NCBI RefSeq assembly: GCF_002811985.1
Contig: NZ_NPDU01000080.1
Span: 1 to 20,213 of the forward strand
Length of the DNA: 20,213 nucleotides
Direction of reading: 5' to 3'
Source of the DNA: Leptospira adleri
GTDB lineage: Bacteria; Spirochaetota; Leptospiria; Leptospirales; Leptospiraceae
Positions 1 through 9,095 of the stretch are shown piece by piece. How positions within the stretch are numbered: position 1 is the stretch's first letter; each line of letters opens with the position of its first letter. Both the position numbers and the translations under genes were made by a program. The notes beneath the pieces were generated by a model that saw nothing but the letters and a program-made list of their open reading frames with translations, did not search any database and was not told where the DNA came from.

Positions 1-1049
<1,049 letters not shown>

Positions 1050-1255
1050 TGAATTCTATCCCTCTGAAAGTGAATTTCCGATAGGTACTGAAAGGATCGG
1101 CTCGCTCCTCCGACTGTCAAGTTGGATTTGGAAGCAAGTCTCTGACGGAACCATATCGGATAGAAATTGGATTTGGACAGGAGAAGGATCCACACTGTCT
1201 TAATCGTTTAGACCCGGATCTTGAAAAAGAGTTTCCCCGAAATTAAGAGAGGCCT

Positions 1256-1286
1256 AAAAAAACGGATCAATGTCTTAGATGAACCG
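1256..1286 (-). terminator. Probable intrinsic terminator overlapping the stop of the HtrA paralogue
   Basis: On the minus strand an imperfect hairpin, CGGTTCA paired with TGATCCG (one T-T mismatch, 10-base loop), is followed directly by seven T residues. The stop codon of the truncated protease gene lies in the 3' arm. The stem is short, so confidence is moderate. It would separate this gene from htrA downstream. Confidence 0.45.
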
Positions 1287-1872
1287 GAACGTTCCTTTTC
1301 GCCGCGATTTCCCTATTTTCTTTGAAGGTTTGTTTTGCCTTCATGTACTTCTCAATCGCCCGTTCCACAATTTGAAGAGAATAAGAATCCAAAACTTCCA
1401 CCGGAATGATTTCGTGATCCGCTTCCACTTTTAAAATCGCGAGATCTAATTTTTTATCCAATCCGATAATCTGCGCTTCGTAGAGTTTACCCGACTTGAG
1501 TTTTACGTTCAATTTATTGTAAGAGCGGATAACGTGTTCGTTTGTAAGAATATAACCTAACTGATTGATGACGATTCCCGTACCGAGGACCACTTCGACT
1601 TTTTGAGTTTTGGAAGTTCCTTTGAAATGAGCGAATTGTGGATTTGCGTTTTTCTCCGAAGTGATCCGGACCGAACTCTCGGAAGAATCCGGATACACTT
1701 CTTCGTAGATATGATGGATTTTGATACGATCCTTTGAAAGAGGATTGGAATCGTTTGTATCCTCGATCCGAGAAGAATTCGTTCTCGGAGAGGAATGACG
1801 GCAGAAAAGAAAAACGTTGAGAAAGATAAAAACAAACAGAAGATATCTTAGAATGAGAAAATTATTTTTCAT
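1267..1872 (-). CDS. Truncated HtrA-like paralogue lacking catalytic serine and PDZ
   Basis: A 201-aa relative of the neighbouring protease, probably proteolytically dead. After an N-terminal hydrophobic segment (residues 7-24, ending FLFC like its neighbour) comes a linker with IYEEVY. The first half of the trypsin fold follows: [18 protein letters not shown] with His113, and KLDLAILK with Asp143. Similarity fades after LDSYSLQIVERAIEK, so the GNSGG serine loop and any PDZ domain are missing. The last residues, IAAKRNVPVH, resemble the [12 protein letters not shown] segment that lies before the protease domain in the neighbour, with 17 identical bases. I chose the ATG at 1872 over an in-frame upstream start at 2043 because the latter would run into tmk and precede the signal segment. 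The ribosome site is weak. It could be a decaying pseudogene, a substrate-binding decoy or a regulator of HtrA. Confidence 0.75.
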   Translation of the reverse strand: MKNNFLILRYLLFVFIFLNVFLFCRHSSPRTNSSRIEDTNDSNPLSKDRIKIHHIYEEVYPDSSESSVRITSEKNANPQFAHFKGTSKTQKVEVVLGTGIVINQLGYILTNEHVIRSYNKLNVKLKSGKLYEAQIIGLDKKLDLAILKVEADHEIIPVEVLDSYSLQIVERAIEKYMKAKQTFKENREIAAKRNVPVHLRH

Positions 1873-1928
1873 CTGGGAATTTTTACTGGATTCTTCCTTT
1901 TGAAACAAATCCTTGTATCTAAAAGAAG

Positions 1929-1958
1929 ATTGTTTTTGAACAAATCCGCACCTGTCAA
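1929..1958 (-). promoter_or_regulatory. Candidate promoter for the HtrA paralogue
   Basis: Minus strand: a perfect -35 TTGACA (1953-1958), an 18-base spacer and a -10 AACAAT (1929-1934; four of six consensus bases). Transcription would begin about 50 bases before the ATG at 1872. The site lies in the 107-bp divergent region shared with tmk. Assigned by consensus only. Confidence 0.4.
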
Positions 1959-1979
1959 GATTGAATTGGAAAAGATAGA

Positions 1980-2600
1980 ATGAAGAAAGAAAGTCCGCTC
2001 TTCGTAGTATTTGAAGGAATCGACGGAAGTGGAAAGTCCACACTCTGCAAATCCGTGACGGAACTTCTTCTCAAAAAAGAAATCCCTGCGATCTCGTTTA
2101 CAGAACCGACCAACTTGGAAACCGGAAAGTTTTTGAGAAAATTCTTGAGAGGAGAAATCGATCTCGAGCCCGAAGAACAGATCAACGCGTTTCTCTCCGA
2201 CAGAGAAGAATCTTTAAAACAAAATATTCTTCCCGCGTTACAATCCGGGAAGAATGTCCTTCTCGATCGCTATTTGTATTCGACCGCGGCTTATCAGAGC
2301 GGACCGGATCTTTCACCCGAGACGATCCTTCAAAAAAACTTAGAGAGAAATTTTAAAATTCCGGATGTTCTATTTTATCTGAATCTACAACCGAAAGTCG
2401 CTTTAGAAAGATTGAGTAGAAGAAAGGAAGAGAAGGAAAGATTTGAAACCCTTTCCCAATTGGAAAAAACCCATTCCGCTTACGAGAGAATTCTTCCCTC
2501 GGAAACGATTCGAATCGACGCCGAAAAAGGGCCGGATCAAATCGCTAAAGAATGTTTGGATATTTTGTTGGATAGAATTCGGATCGAAAAAAAAAGTTAG
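1980..2600 (+). CDS. tmk: Thymidylate kinase (dTMP kinase)
   Basis: Phosphorylates dTMP to dTDP with ATP, a required step of dTTP synthesis in the cytoplasm. The 206-aa length is normal for the family. The P-loop is GIDGSGKST at residues 13-21, the TEP motif of the substrate site begins at residue 41, the DRY motif is at 96-98 in [13 protein letters not shown], and the arginine-rich lid is near residues 144-156 ([13 protein letters not shown]). The start is the ATG at 1980 and leaves the P-loop at the usual distance from the N-terminus. The gene diverges from the HtrA paralogue and stands alone; no clear terminator follows it. Nothing looks damaged. Confidence 0.97.
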   Translation: MKKESPLFVVFEGIDGSGKSTLCKSVTELLLKKEIPAISFTEPTNLETGKFLRKFLRGEIDLEPEEQINAFLSDREESLKQNILPALQSGKNVLLDRYLYSTAAYQSGPDLSPETILQKNLERNFKIPDVLFYLNLQPKVALERLSRRKEEKERFETLSQLEKTHSAYERILPSETIRIDAEKGPDQIAKECLDILLDRIRIEKKS

Positions 2601-2692
2601 GTTTTCAGTCCGTCGGATTCTTTCGTAACCCGCAAAGGTCGAAAAAGGTTGCGAATTCTGAAACCGAATTCAGGAATATTCCATTTTTTGAA

Positions 2693-3079
2693 TCAATGAC
2701 TTTCGGTGGGAAGTTCTTTGAGCGCGGCCTCGTGACGATCGGCCTGACGTTCGAGGGATTCCGCCATTCTGTGAAGTTTTTCCTTCCGAGCTTGTGCGTG
2801 GAGAAATTTTTCTCCTCTGGAAAGTTTTGCAAGTTCTCTGAGTTCGATCGCTCTATTTCTTTTTGCGATCGCCGAGGCTTTGAGATAATTGGCGACGGCT
2901 TGTTTTTGAGCCGGAGTCACCGCGCTCTCAACGAGCGCTTTTTCGAGAAGTCTTTCCTCTTCTTCTTCGCTTACGGAAAAAGCGGGAGTAAAAATCCCAA
3001 AAAGCAAAAGGACGAATAGAAAATAAAAAATCTTTCGGAAGAATTCCCTATTCCAATCAATCAGAAACGAAACCTGCAT
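2693..3079 (-). CDS. Small exported alpha-helical protein of unknown function
   Basis: A 128-aa protein I cannot assign to a family. Residues 1-36 are a basic N-terminus followed by a long hydrophobic run (KIFYFLFVLLLFGIFTPAFS), a signal peptide with likely cleavage after PAFS. The mature part is charged and helical: an acidic stretch EEEEERLLEKAL, then alternating Ala/Arg/Glu/Lys segments (ASAIAKRNRAIELRELAKL, ESLERQADRHEAALKEL) that could form a helical hairpin or short coiled coil. The ATG at 3079 has an AGAGGT ribosome site five bases upstream. It converges on tmk. A periplasmic location is inferred from the signal only. Confidence 0.8.
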   Translation of the reverse strand: MQVSFLIDWNREFFRKIFYFLFVLLLFGIFTPAFSVSEEEEERLLEKALVESAVTPAQKQAVANYLKASAIAKRNRAIELRELAKLSRGEKFLHAQARKEKLHRMAESLERQADRHEAALKELPTESH

Positions 3080-3168
3080 CTCTACCTCTATCTATTGAGG
3101 AAAGAATTTCACACCTGTTCCCTTTTTCAAGGACTTTACTTGCCTGCAATCGTATTCCGGATTTGCAT

Positions 3169-3196
3169 TTGACACGAGCGGCCTCTTCAAAAGACT
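3169..3196 (+). promoter_or_regulatory. Candidate promoter of tRNA-Arg
   Basis: A perfect TTGACA (3169-3174) is followed after 16 bases by AAGACT (3191-3196; three of six consensus bases). A start near 3203-3204 would lie just before the tRNA 5' end at 3208, the usual arrangement for a stand-alone tRNA gene. The -10 is weak. Confidence 0.4.
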
Positions 3197-3207
3197 CATT
3201 TGTGAGC

Positions 3208-3597
<390 letters not shown>

Positions 3598-3913
3598 TTC
3601 GTCAACGAACTGCGTAACGGCGAGTCCCGGTTCAATCCAATCCGAACTTATCGAACTTTGATATCTTTTCAGTCGCCGACGAAAATTTCAGGAGTAACGG
3701 GATAAGCGGCAGATTCAGAATCCGAACAGATCCGTTCTTTCATCTGAAATTCTTTTTCGCCGAGTTTATTTTTTTGATTCCGCACCGAGCGAACCGTAAA
3801 ACAAGACGCAGAGGAACAAAAAGACGATCGTCCCCGGTCTTCTCGTTTTTCCAAAGCCGAAATCTAACGCACGGCTCATTCGCAAATTTTAATAGATGAA
3901 TTTTTCGATCAAC
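3598..3913. other. Intergenic stretch without a supported gene
   Basis: The 316 bases between the repeat array and the SRPBCC gene hold no convincing gene. A 61-codon minus-strand frame (3669-3854) begins with TTG, has no ribosome site and an unremarkable composition. Bases 3621-3631 repeat 11 bases of the T arm of the preceding tRNA. Confidence 0.6.
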
Positions 3914-4366
3914 TCAGCTCTCGCACAAAGTTTTCAAGGCTTTCAGAGCGCGAGGCCACATTTCTTGGAACATGTCCTTGTATTCTTCCGCGACTTGCAT
4001 CTCTACGATCAACTTTGTGTTTCCGTTAGATTCTTCTTGGAACGTATAATTCTCGAAGGAAGGCGCCCACTTTTTGACCGCTTCACTTTCCGTATCTACG
4101 GCTCCGTTTACGATCAGTCCTAAGTGCTGAATGGAAATGAATTTATAAGGAATATTCTCCTTTATCTTACTGAACATTCCTTGCAGAGCTCCGTTGTCGT
4201 CGGGTCCCACAAAACGGATTTCCTTTCCTTTTTCCCAACTACCTTCGTAGTAAGAACCCTCGTGAAATTCTTTGGTCCAAATCCGATAGGTTTTATCCTC
4301 GAGCATTTTGTTCCAAACCGTTTTTACGTCGGCGTGGATGGAAATGTTGAAACTGATCGTCTCCAT
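3914..4366 (-). CDS. SRPBCC/AHSA1-like domain protein
   Basis: A 150-aa single-domain cytoplasmic protein of the START/Bet v1-like fold. This family binds hydrophobic ligands or acts as an Hsp90-cochaperone-like domain; no specific ligand can be deduced. Typical features are the opening beta strand with ISIHADVKTVWNKMLEDKTYRIWTK near the N-terminus, a central GSWEKGKEIRFVGPD strand pair, and a C-terminal helix AEEYKDMFQEMWPRALKALK. The longer frame beginning at 4372 uses TTG only two bases from the ribosome site. The ATG at 4366 has AGGGAG eight bases upstream and is preferred. The gene lies 66 bases behind the ankyrin gene on the same strand and is probably cotranscribed. Confidence 0.85.
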   Translation of the reverse strand: METISFNISIHADVKTVWNKMLEDKTYRIWTKEFHEGSYYEGSWEKGKEIRFVGPDDNGALQGMFSKIKENIPYKFISIQHLGLIVNGAVDTESEAVKKWAPSFENYTFQEESNGNTKLIVEMQVAEEYKDMFQEMWPRALKALKTLCES

Positions 4367-4432
4367 ATTCAATTCTCCCTAAATCGAAGCAGTGTTTATC
4401 TTTTGCTCGTCGGCGCCAACCCGAACGCCCCC

Positions 4433-5089
4433 TCAAATCTCCAATGCCTTAGCTTCAACTGCATTCCCTTTTTCTAATGCGATCGCGTACGGAGTCTGCT
4501 CCTCGTCGCTAAGCCTCGTCTTATCCGCGCCTTTTTTTAAAAGTATATGAATGATTTCTAAACTTCCGGGACGGCTCGCCGCGATATGAAGCGGGGTGAT
4601 GCTTCCCGGATTCTGGATCGCGTTAGCGTCCGCGCCCTTTTCCAATAGAAGTTCTACGACCGGCTTTCTTCCGGTGGCGATCGCGGAATGTAAGGCGGAG
4701 TTTCCGTAAGACATCTTGCTCTTCGAAGTGAGACTCAGATCCGCGCCCGCATCGATCAAAAATCTTACGATTTCAAGATGACCAAAGTAAGAAGCTAAGT
4801 GCAACGCCGACCAACCGTCCTTTGAAAGAGAATTGATCTCCTCCGGAAATTCTCCGATCAATCTTTTTGTCTCTTCCAAATCTCCGAGCGCAGCCGCTTC
4901 GAAAAGATTTCGGTTCGGACTGAGTTCGAATATCTCTTTCGATAGATCCGATTTTCCGTAATAGATCGAGAATAAAACCGGAGTGATTCCTTCTTCCGTC
5001 AGACTTTGGAACAGAGTCGGATCCCGTTTCAGAAGACCGATCACTTTTGATTTCTGTCCGCCCGCTATCGCCTGAAAGATTTCCTGCAT
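4433..5089 (-). CDS. Ankyrin-repeat protein
   Basis: A 218-aa protein built almost wholly of ankyrin repeats, a scaffold for protein-protein contact. Clear repeats are [28 protein letters not shown] (residues about 91-118), [27 protein letters not shown] (about 128-154) and [27 protein letters not shown] (about 163-189). Weaker repeats occur before and after these. There is no signal peptide or membrane segment, so a cytoplasmic role is likely. The ATG at 5089 has GGTGAG a few bases upstream. It is the first gene of a likely two-gene unit with the SRPBCC protein; the partner could be a binding target, but this is inference from position alone. Confidence 0.93.
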   Translation of the reverse strand: MQEIFQAIAGGQKSKVIGLLKRDPTLFQSLTEEGITPVLFSIYYGKSDLSKEIFELSPNRNLFEAAALGDLEETKRLIGEFPEEINSLSKDGWSALHLASYFGHLEIVRFLIDAGADLSLTSKSKMSYGNSALHSAIATGRKPVVELLLEKGADANAIQNPGSITPLHIAASRPGSLEIIHILLKKGADKTRLSDEEQTPYAIALEKGNAVEAKALEI

Positions 5090-5265
5090 ATTCTCACCGT
5101 CGCTTTTTGTGAGAGGATTAGATCCACTTTTTGAAAAAAATCAAGAGATTTCAAAGGAATTCCGATCACTCTCCGAAAATCAGGATTCTTTTTTAAGAAT
5201 GGAAACGATCCGAATCGGTTTTTATTTTTGAAAATCCGGTTCGGAGTCTATCTCCGGAGTCGTGC

Positions 5266-6429
5266 TTATTTCAACTCGATGATATCGTACGGTTGTAAAT
5301 CTACGGAGATCGGAGTCGGAGTCATAAGAGCGTTTCCCCTTTCCGTATCGAACATCGTAATTCCCGGTTGTTGAAACTGAGTGTTTCCAACATAGAGAAT
5401 CTTATCCGAAGCGAGTAGAATACTGGAAAGACTTGCGTCGTAACTGGAAGGAATGCGCAAGAGACTGGGGCCGCTTTCCCCCGTGCTCGGATTAAAAACC
5501 TTCAGAGTTTTCGTAAAACTCGAATCTAAAATCGAAGCGTAACCGACCGTATCCGATTTGATTTGAACGTTTACGATATCTCCTCCCGCAACCGATTCGG
5601 AGAATAAAAATCTCGGAAGAAAAGAACGCGTCGCAAGTCGAAACGCGCTCACTCCGCCGTCGATCTGACTTAAAAAACCCATTCTTCCCGGCGTTGCGAA
5701 TACGAGATGAGGTTCTCCGAAAAGATCCAATAGCTGCGGTTTGTTTAAGGGATTTGCGGAGGGAAACGTATAACTTCCAACGACCTTATCCGTCGGAATG
5801 TTGATCTCGAGCAAAAGTGAAGTCGTGTTCGGAGGAAAGTAGCCGGAAGGATCGTTTCGATCCAATCTCTGAAGACAAACAAAAAGAGAATCTCCTACGA
5901 TCTTCATCCCGCTCATCTCGGGAATCCCATCGGGAGTTCCTCCAGCCGAGAAGGTTTCGGAGTAACTTCCTAAATCGATCGCACCGGTGATCGCCATTAC
6001 GCTCGGGTCCAAAATCAGAAGACGATTGGAACCGTAGAGCGTAACGTAAGCCTTGGAAGGCCCTGCAAATTCTATGTCGGCGGGATTCACCTTAAATCCG
6101 AGCGCAAGTTCCGAAACCGTGACAAAACTTAGATTCGGATCCAAAACCTGAATGCTGTCTCGATTGAGAAGATTCAGAATGTAAACCCTTCCAAGACCGA
6201 ACCTCGCGAGTGCGTCCGAATGAATCGGAGTCAACCCCGGATAACTGTAAAGAAGAGACGGGTTGACAACTTTAAATCTTCCCCCTCCGCTGAAATCGGT
6301 CGTCACGACGCCGATATTGCCGGAAAGATTTTGAGTCAAAAGAAGACTTAAAAAGGAGGGCTTTTGCAGGTCCTGACAAGAAACATTCAAAAAACAGAAT
6401 ACACTAAAAATCAAAAGTTTCGACTTCAT
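5266..6429 (-). CDS. Surface or periplasmic beta-propeller lipoprotein, BtuG-like candidate
   Basis: A 387-aa lipoprotein: a short signal peptide ends in the spirochaete-type lipobox LNVSC with the lipidated cysteine at residue 18. The rest shows repeated blade-like units of the YncE/NHL beta-propeller kind: RVYILNLLNRDSIQVLDPN, KAYVTLYGSNRLLILDPS, SLFVCLQRLDR, and ILYVGNTQFQQPGITMFDT. It begins one base after the stop of the TonB receptor and shares its riboswitch, so it should be made when cobalamin is scarce. In Bacteroidetes the beta-propeller lipoprotein BtuG caps BtuB and captures B12. This protein has matching size, fold type and gene position, but I see no diagnostic sequence match, so function is inferred from context. 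Confidence 0.85.
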   Translation of the reverse strand: MKSKLLIFSVFCFLNVSCQDLQKPSFLSLLLTQNLSGNIGVVTTDFSGGGRFKVVNPSLLYSYPGLTPIHSDALARFGLGRVYILNLLNRDSIQVLDPNLSFVTVSELALGFKVNPADIEFAGPSKAYVTLYGSNRLLILDPSVMAITGAIDLGSYSETFSAGGTPDGIPEMSGMKIVGDSLFVCLQRLDRNDPSGYFPPNTTSLLLEINIPTDKVVGSYTFPSANPLNKPQLLDLFGEPHLVFATPGRMGFLSQIDGGVSAFRLATRSFLPRFLFSESVAGGDIVNVQIKSDTVGYASILDSSFTKTLKVFNPSTGESGPSLLRIPSSYDASLSSILLASDKILYVGNTQFQQPGITMFDTERGNALMTPTPISVDLQPYDIIELK

Positions 6430-6430
6430 C

Positions 6431-8563
6431 TCAAAACCTCATACTCAGAGTTGCATACCAGCTTCTTCCCGGAAGCGGATATCCGATCAGATCTGAAATT
6501 CTTTTATCGGTAAAATTTTTCACTTCGAGAGTGAGAAGGAATTCTTTGGAAGGAGCGGACTCTTTAGCGTTTCCGGAAGAATCCTTGGAAGATTCTCCCG
6601 CTTCCGAAAAAAGGACCCAGGTAAAAAAACAATTCCAGATCTGTCTCGCGGGAATATAATTTATATATTCGTTGGTTCGATCCCTAAACACGGCTCCAAT
6701 ATACAACAATTCCAAACCGGTTTCGAGTCTTTTCCCTTTCCAGGAAAGGGTGCCTGAAAATTCGTGTCTTGGTCTTAGAGGAAGCGTCTTACCGTTTAGA
6801 TACGGAGAAGAAGAATTGTTGATCGCGCTCTGATACGTATAATTGAAAAGAAATTTAAAACCGTATCTCCAGTCCTCTCTGTGCGAGAATTCCACTCCTC
6901 GGATTCTTGCGGAATCCACGTTCTCCGGCCTTAGAGTAAATTGCGAGTTCGGAAGAAAAAGAATCATATCTTTGATATCTTTTGAAAAATAAGAGACGCT
7001 CGTTTTTGTTTTCAAAAAAGAATGATCGGTCTTCAGCACAAAACCGCCGTCCCCGTTCGCGCTTTGTTCCGGTTTGAGATTCGGATTCGCGATGATGCTA
7101 CCCTGTTCCCCGAACATCTCCAGAAAAGAAGGAATCCTAAATTGTTTCGAAGCGTTTGCTTGAAATTGAACGTCCCAGGTTTCCCTCTCGAAGATCTTCC
7201 ATACAAAACCGAATTTAGGATTTGTGAATGTAGTTTTCTTCTGATCGCCCGCGAACGGATCCTCCTTATGATACCACGGTTCTTCCGAAGGAAAACGATC
7301 CTTGTAGTGGTCCCATGTAACGGAAGGAATCAAGAGCACCCTCGCTTCAAAAAGACGAATCTCGTCTTCAAGACGATAGGAAGAATACGTCCTCTCTTTG
7401 AGAGGTTCCACCCTGGAAACATAATTGGAAGGAGTCAGCCTTTCACGATCGAAGGATTCTTTTTCCAAAGAGACAAAACCGCGGACGATCTGAAAGTAAT
7501 CGGTGAGATAAAGAGTGGGCATCACCTGAATTCCGGTCTGTCGAATTTCCGCCCTCGAGTTCGGCGCCCCTTTTGAAAACTCGGATCCCGGATCGAAAAG
7601 ATCGTCCTTGGCCGCGGTGTAAAAACTTCTCGTTTCCAAGCGGAATCGATCTACGAAAAGTCCCTTCGTATCCGTTGCGACGGAACCCGTATAACGATCG
7701 TATTTTCTATGTACCTGATCAGTCTGATTGGAACCCGGCCCCGGAAGACCGTGAATTCTATGATTGAAATCGTTTAAAAATTTAAGTTCGGTCTTTCCGA
7801 CCTGATATTTAAGAGTTCCGAAAAGCGCGGCTCTTTCAAAACCGGCGTTTTTTCTCCGATCGACCGTGTCGTCTAACGTGTTTAAAACTACCGTCCCGTG
7901 ATCGTTCTTAAAGGAGAAGTTTTGGTCTGACTTCTCGCCGAGCGCCATAAAACTGGCGCCGATTCCGTTGTAAGTTCCGGTATGGGAAACGCTCGCCTTA
8001 CCCGTATTAAACGAACCTCCGCCGAGATTGATCCTAGTTTTCGGTTTTCCGGAATCTTTTCTCGTGACGAGATTTACCGATCCTCCGATGGCGGAACCGG
8101 AAAAACCGATCGGATTGCCGGATCGATAGACTTCAACGCTTTCCAAGCTGTCAAAGGGAAGATCCGCGAGATTGACTTCCCCTCCTTGAGAATTGTTGAG
8201 AGGGATCCCGTCCAAATAAATCCGGGATTGATTCGGATTGGTTCCTCGAATCGAAAGAGTGGAATAAGAACCGAGGCCTCCGAAAGAGCGGACCCGAAGA
8301 CCCGCCTCCCTTTCCAAAACCTCCGGCAAAGACGTATAACGCGCCGAAGTTTCGTCCAGTTTGATCGAACTCTGAAAACCGCTCGGGTTGGATCGAAAAT
8401 TCTGCGGGTTCGGGTCGGTAACTTTTCCAAGAACCTGAACCGTTTCGGTTTTTTGGGGTTTCGAAGAATTCGAATTTTCCTGAGCGTAAAGACCGACCGC
8501 CGAAATAAAGAACAATAATATTTTAGAATATTCTAAATATCGAATATAATTTTTTGATCCCAT
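6431..8563 (-). CDS. TonB-dependent outer-membrane receptor, probable cobalamin transporter (BtuB-like)
   Basis: A 710-aa outer-membrane receptor. Residues 1-28 form a signal peptide ([14 protein letters not shown]). The TonB-box region TETVQVLGK follows near residues 39-47. The plug domain spans about 65-170, with [37 protein letters not shown] and [10 protein letters not shown]. The remainder is a 22-strand-type barrel ending in the terminal aromatic signature WYATLSMRF. The upstream cobalamin riboswitch indicates B12 or a related corrinoid as substrate; the protein sequence alone would not prove this. The ATG at 8563 has almost no Shine-Dalgarno sequence, and codons 9-14 contain a 16-base palindrome. 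The beta-propeller lipoprotein follows after one base. TonB/ExbBD genes are not in the window. Confidence 0.92.
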   Translation of the reverse strand: MGSKNYIRYLEYSKILLFFISAVGLYAQENSNSSKPQKTETVQVLGKVTDPNPQNFRSNPSGFQSSIKLDETSARYTSLPEVLEREAGLRVRSFGGLGSYSTLSIRGTNPNQSRIYLDGIPLNNSQGGEVNLADLPFDSLESVEVYRSGNPIGFSGSAIGGSVNLVTRKDSGKPKTRINLGGGSFNTGKASVSHTGTYNGIGASFMALGEKSDQNFSFKNDHGTVVLNTLDDTVDRRKNAGFERAALFGTLKYQVGKTELKFLNDFNHRIHGLPGPGSNQTDQVHRKYDRYTGSVATDTKGLFVDRFRLETRSFYTAAKDDLFDPGSEFSKGAPNSRAEIRQTGIQVMPTLYLTDYFQIVRGFVSLEKESFDRERLTPSNYVSRVEPLKERTYSSYRLEDEIRLFEARVLLIPSVTWDHYKDRFPSEEPWYHKEDPFAGDQKKTTFTNPKFGFVWKIFERETWDVQFQANASKQFRIPSFLEMFGEQGSIIANPNLKPEQSANGDGGFVLKTDHSFLKTKTSVSYFSKDIKDMILFLPNSQFTLRPENVDSARIRGVEFSHREDWRYGFKFLFNYTYQSAINNSSSPYLNGKTLPLRPRHEFSGTLSWKGKRLETGLELLYIGAVFRDRTNEYINYIPARQIWNCFFTWVLFSEAGESSKDSSGNAKESAPSKEFLLTLEVKNFTDKRISDLIGYPLPGRSWYATLSMRF

Positions 8564-8679
8564 TTTTTACACGGAACGGCGCAATGGGAAAGAAAAATCG
8601 GGGAACCCGGAGGACATCGAAAATACGAAAACCCATTTTTCAAACCCGACCTTAGTTCCCGAAAGTCCTATCAGTTTAT

Positions 8680-8895
8680 GGCGGCTCGTTAGGTCTTCTG
8701 GCTTTCACCGATTTTGCCGCCTTCCCATGATCACACAGTGGCGTCTTAGCAAAACCTTTTGGAGGTGATTACAGCTGCGGGTTCAGCTCCGGAATTGAAC
8801 CGGATTCCCTTCCTCGAATTCGAGGATGAACAAGCTACGAGTCCAGAATTTAGGGTCCTAACCTCGGGGGCAAGAGAAAAGATTTTATACCTTCC
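8680..8895 (-). promoter_or_regulatory. Cobalamin (B12) riboswitch
   Basis: Minus-strand RNA leader of the TonB receptor. Conserved class elements appear in order: GGT within GGAAGGTATA (8886-8895), GGGAATCCGGTTCAATTCCGG (around 8791-8810), the core CTGAACCCGCAGCTGT (about 8771-8786), GCCACTGT (8735-8742), GGGAAGGCGG (about 8718-8727), and the B12 box GAAAGCCAGAAGACCT (8691-8706). The receptor start codon is about 120 bases downstream. When adenosylcobalamin or a related corrinoid binds, expression of the receptor and lipoprotein should fall. An expression platform may involve GGGAAC (minus strand, 8655-8660) pairing with GTTCCC (8601-8606) ahead of a T-rich stretch; this part is inference. 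Boundaries are approximate. Confidence 0.93.
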
Positions 8896-8920
8896 GGCTA
8901 GAATTGCCGCGGAAGGTATA
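8886..8920 (-). promoter_or_regulatory. Perfect 10-bp hairpin at the 5' edge of the riboswitch
   Basis: TATACCTTCC and GGAAGGTATA form a perfect 10-bp inverted repeat with a 15-base loop. The inner arm contains the GGT expected to pair with ACC of the B12 box. The hairpin might therefore compete with the riboswitch fold, act as a barrier to readthrough from the upstream operon, or be an operator. No run of T follows it on either strand, so it is not a classical terminator. Confidence 0.6.
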
Positions 8921-8996
8921 AATTTGAGAAGAAAAATACCGGCTAATCGACAAATTGCTGGAAGATTTCAAAAATTCCGAATCGGCCTTTCTTTCC

Positions 8997-9095
8997 TCAA
9001 GTTCCGGGAAGAATCGTACCGTCTTCGGAGATTTTCGGTCCCCTGGAAGGAAAGTCCTCTCTCGTCAGCTTGCGTAGGAGATCGATCGTTTTCTT
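8997..9095 (-). pseudogene. Remnant of the 3' end of a capA-like gene
   Basis: Bases 9004-9095 match 13245-13336, the 3' end of the CapA-family gene, at 88 of 92 positions by hand count. The fragment still reads [19 protein letters not shown] and continues in frame to [11 protein letters not shown] and a TGA stop at 8997-8999. There is no start codon or upstream coding sequence: the match begins at the TAA stop of the 203-aa exported gene. It looks like a leftover of a second capA-like copy whose body was replaced by the present operon, or a duplication by recombination. It is not expected to be translated. Confidence 0.85.

Noticed and set aside
1873..2043. Upstream extension of the HtrA paralogue to an earlier start
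   Set aside because: It would overlap the start of tmk and put 57 residues before a signal-like segment; the candidate promoter also lies inside it.
3669..3854. Minus-strand 61-codon frame
   Set aside because: TTG start, no ribosome site, no recognisable composition; treated as intergenic.
7022..8518. Plus-strand frames at 7022-7576, 7573-7767 and 7982-8518
   Set aside because: Antisense shadows of the TonB receptor gene with Arg/Phe-rich translations lacking motifs.
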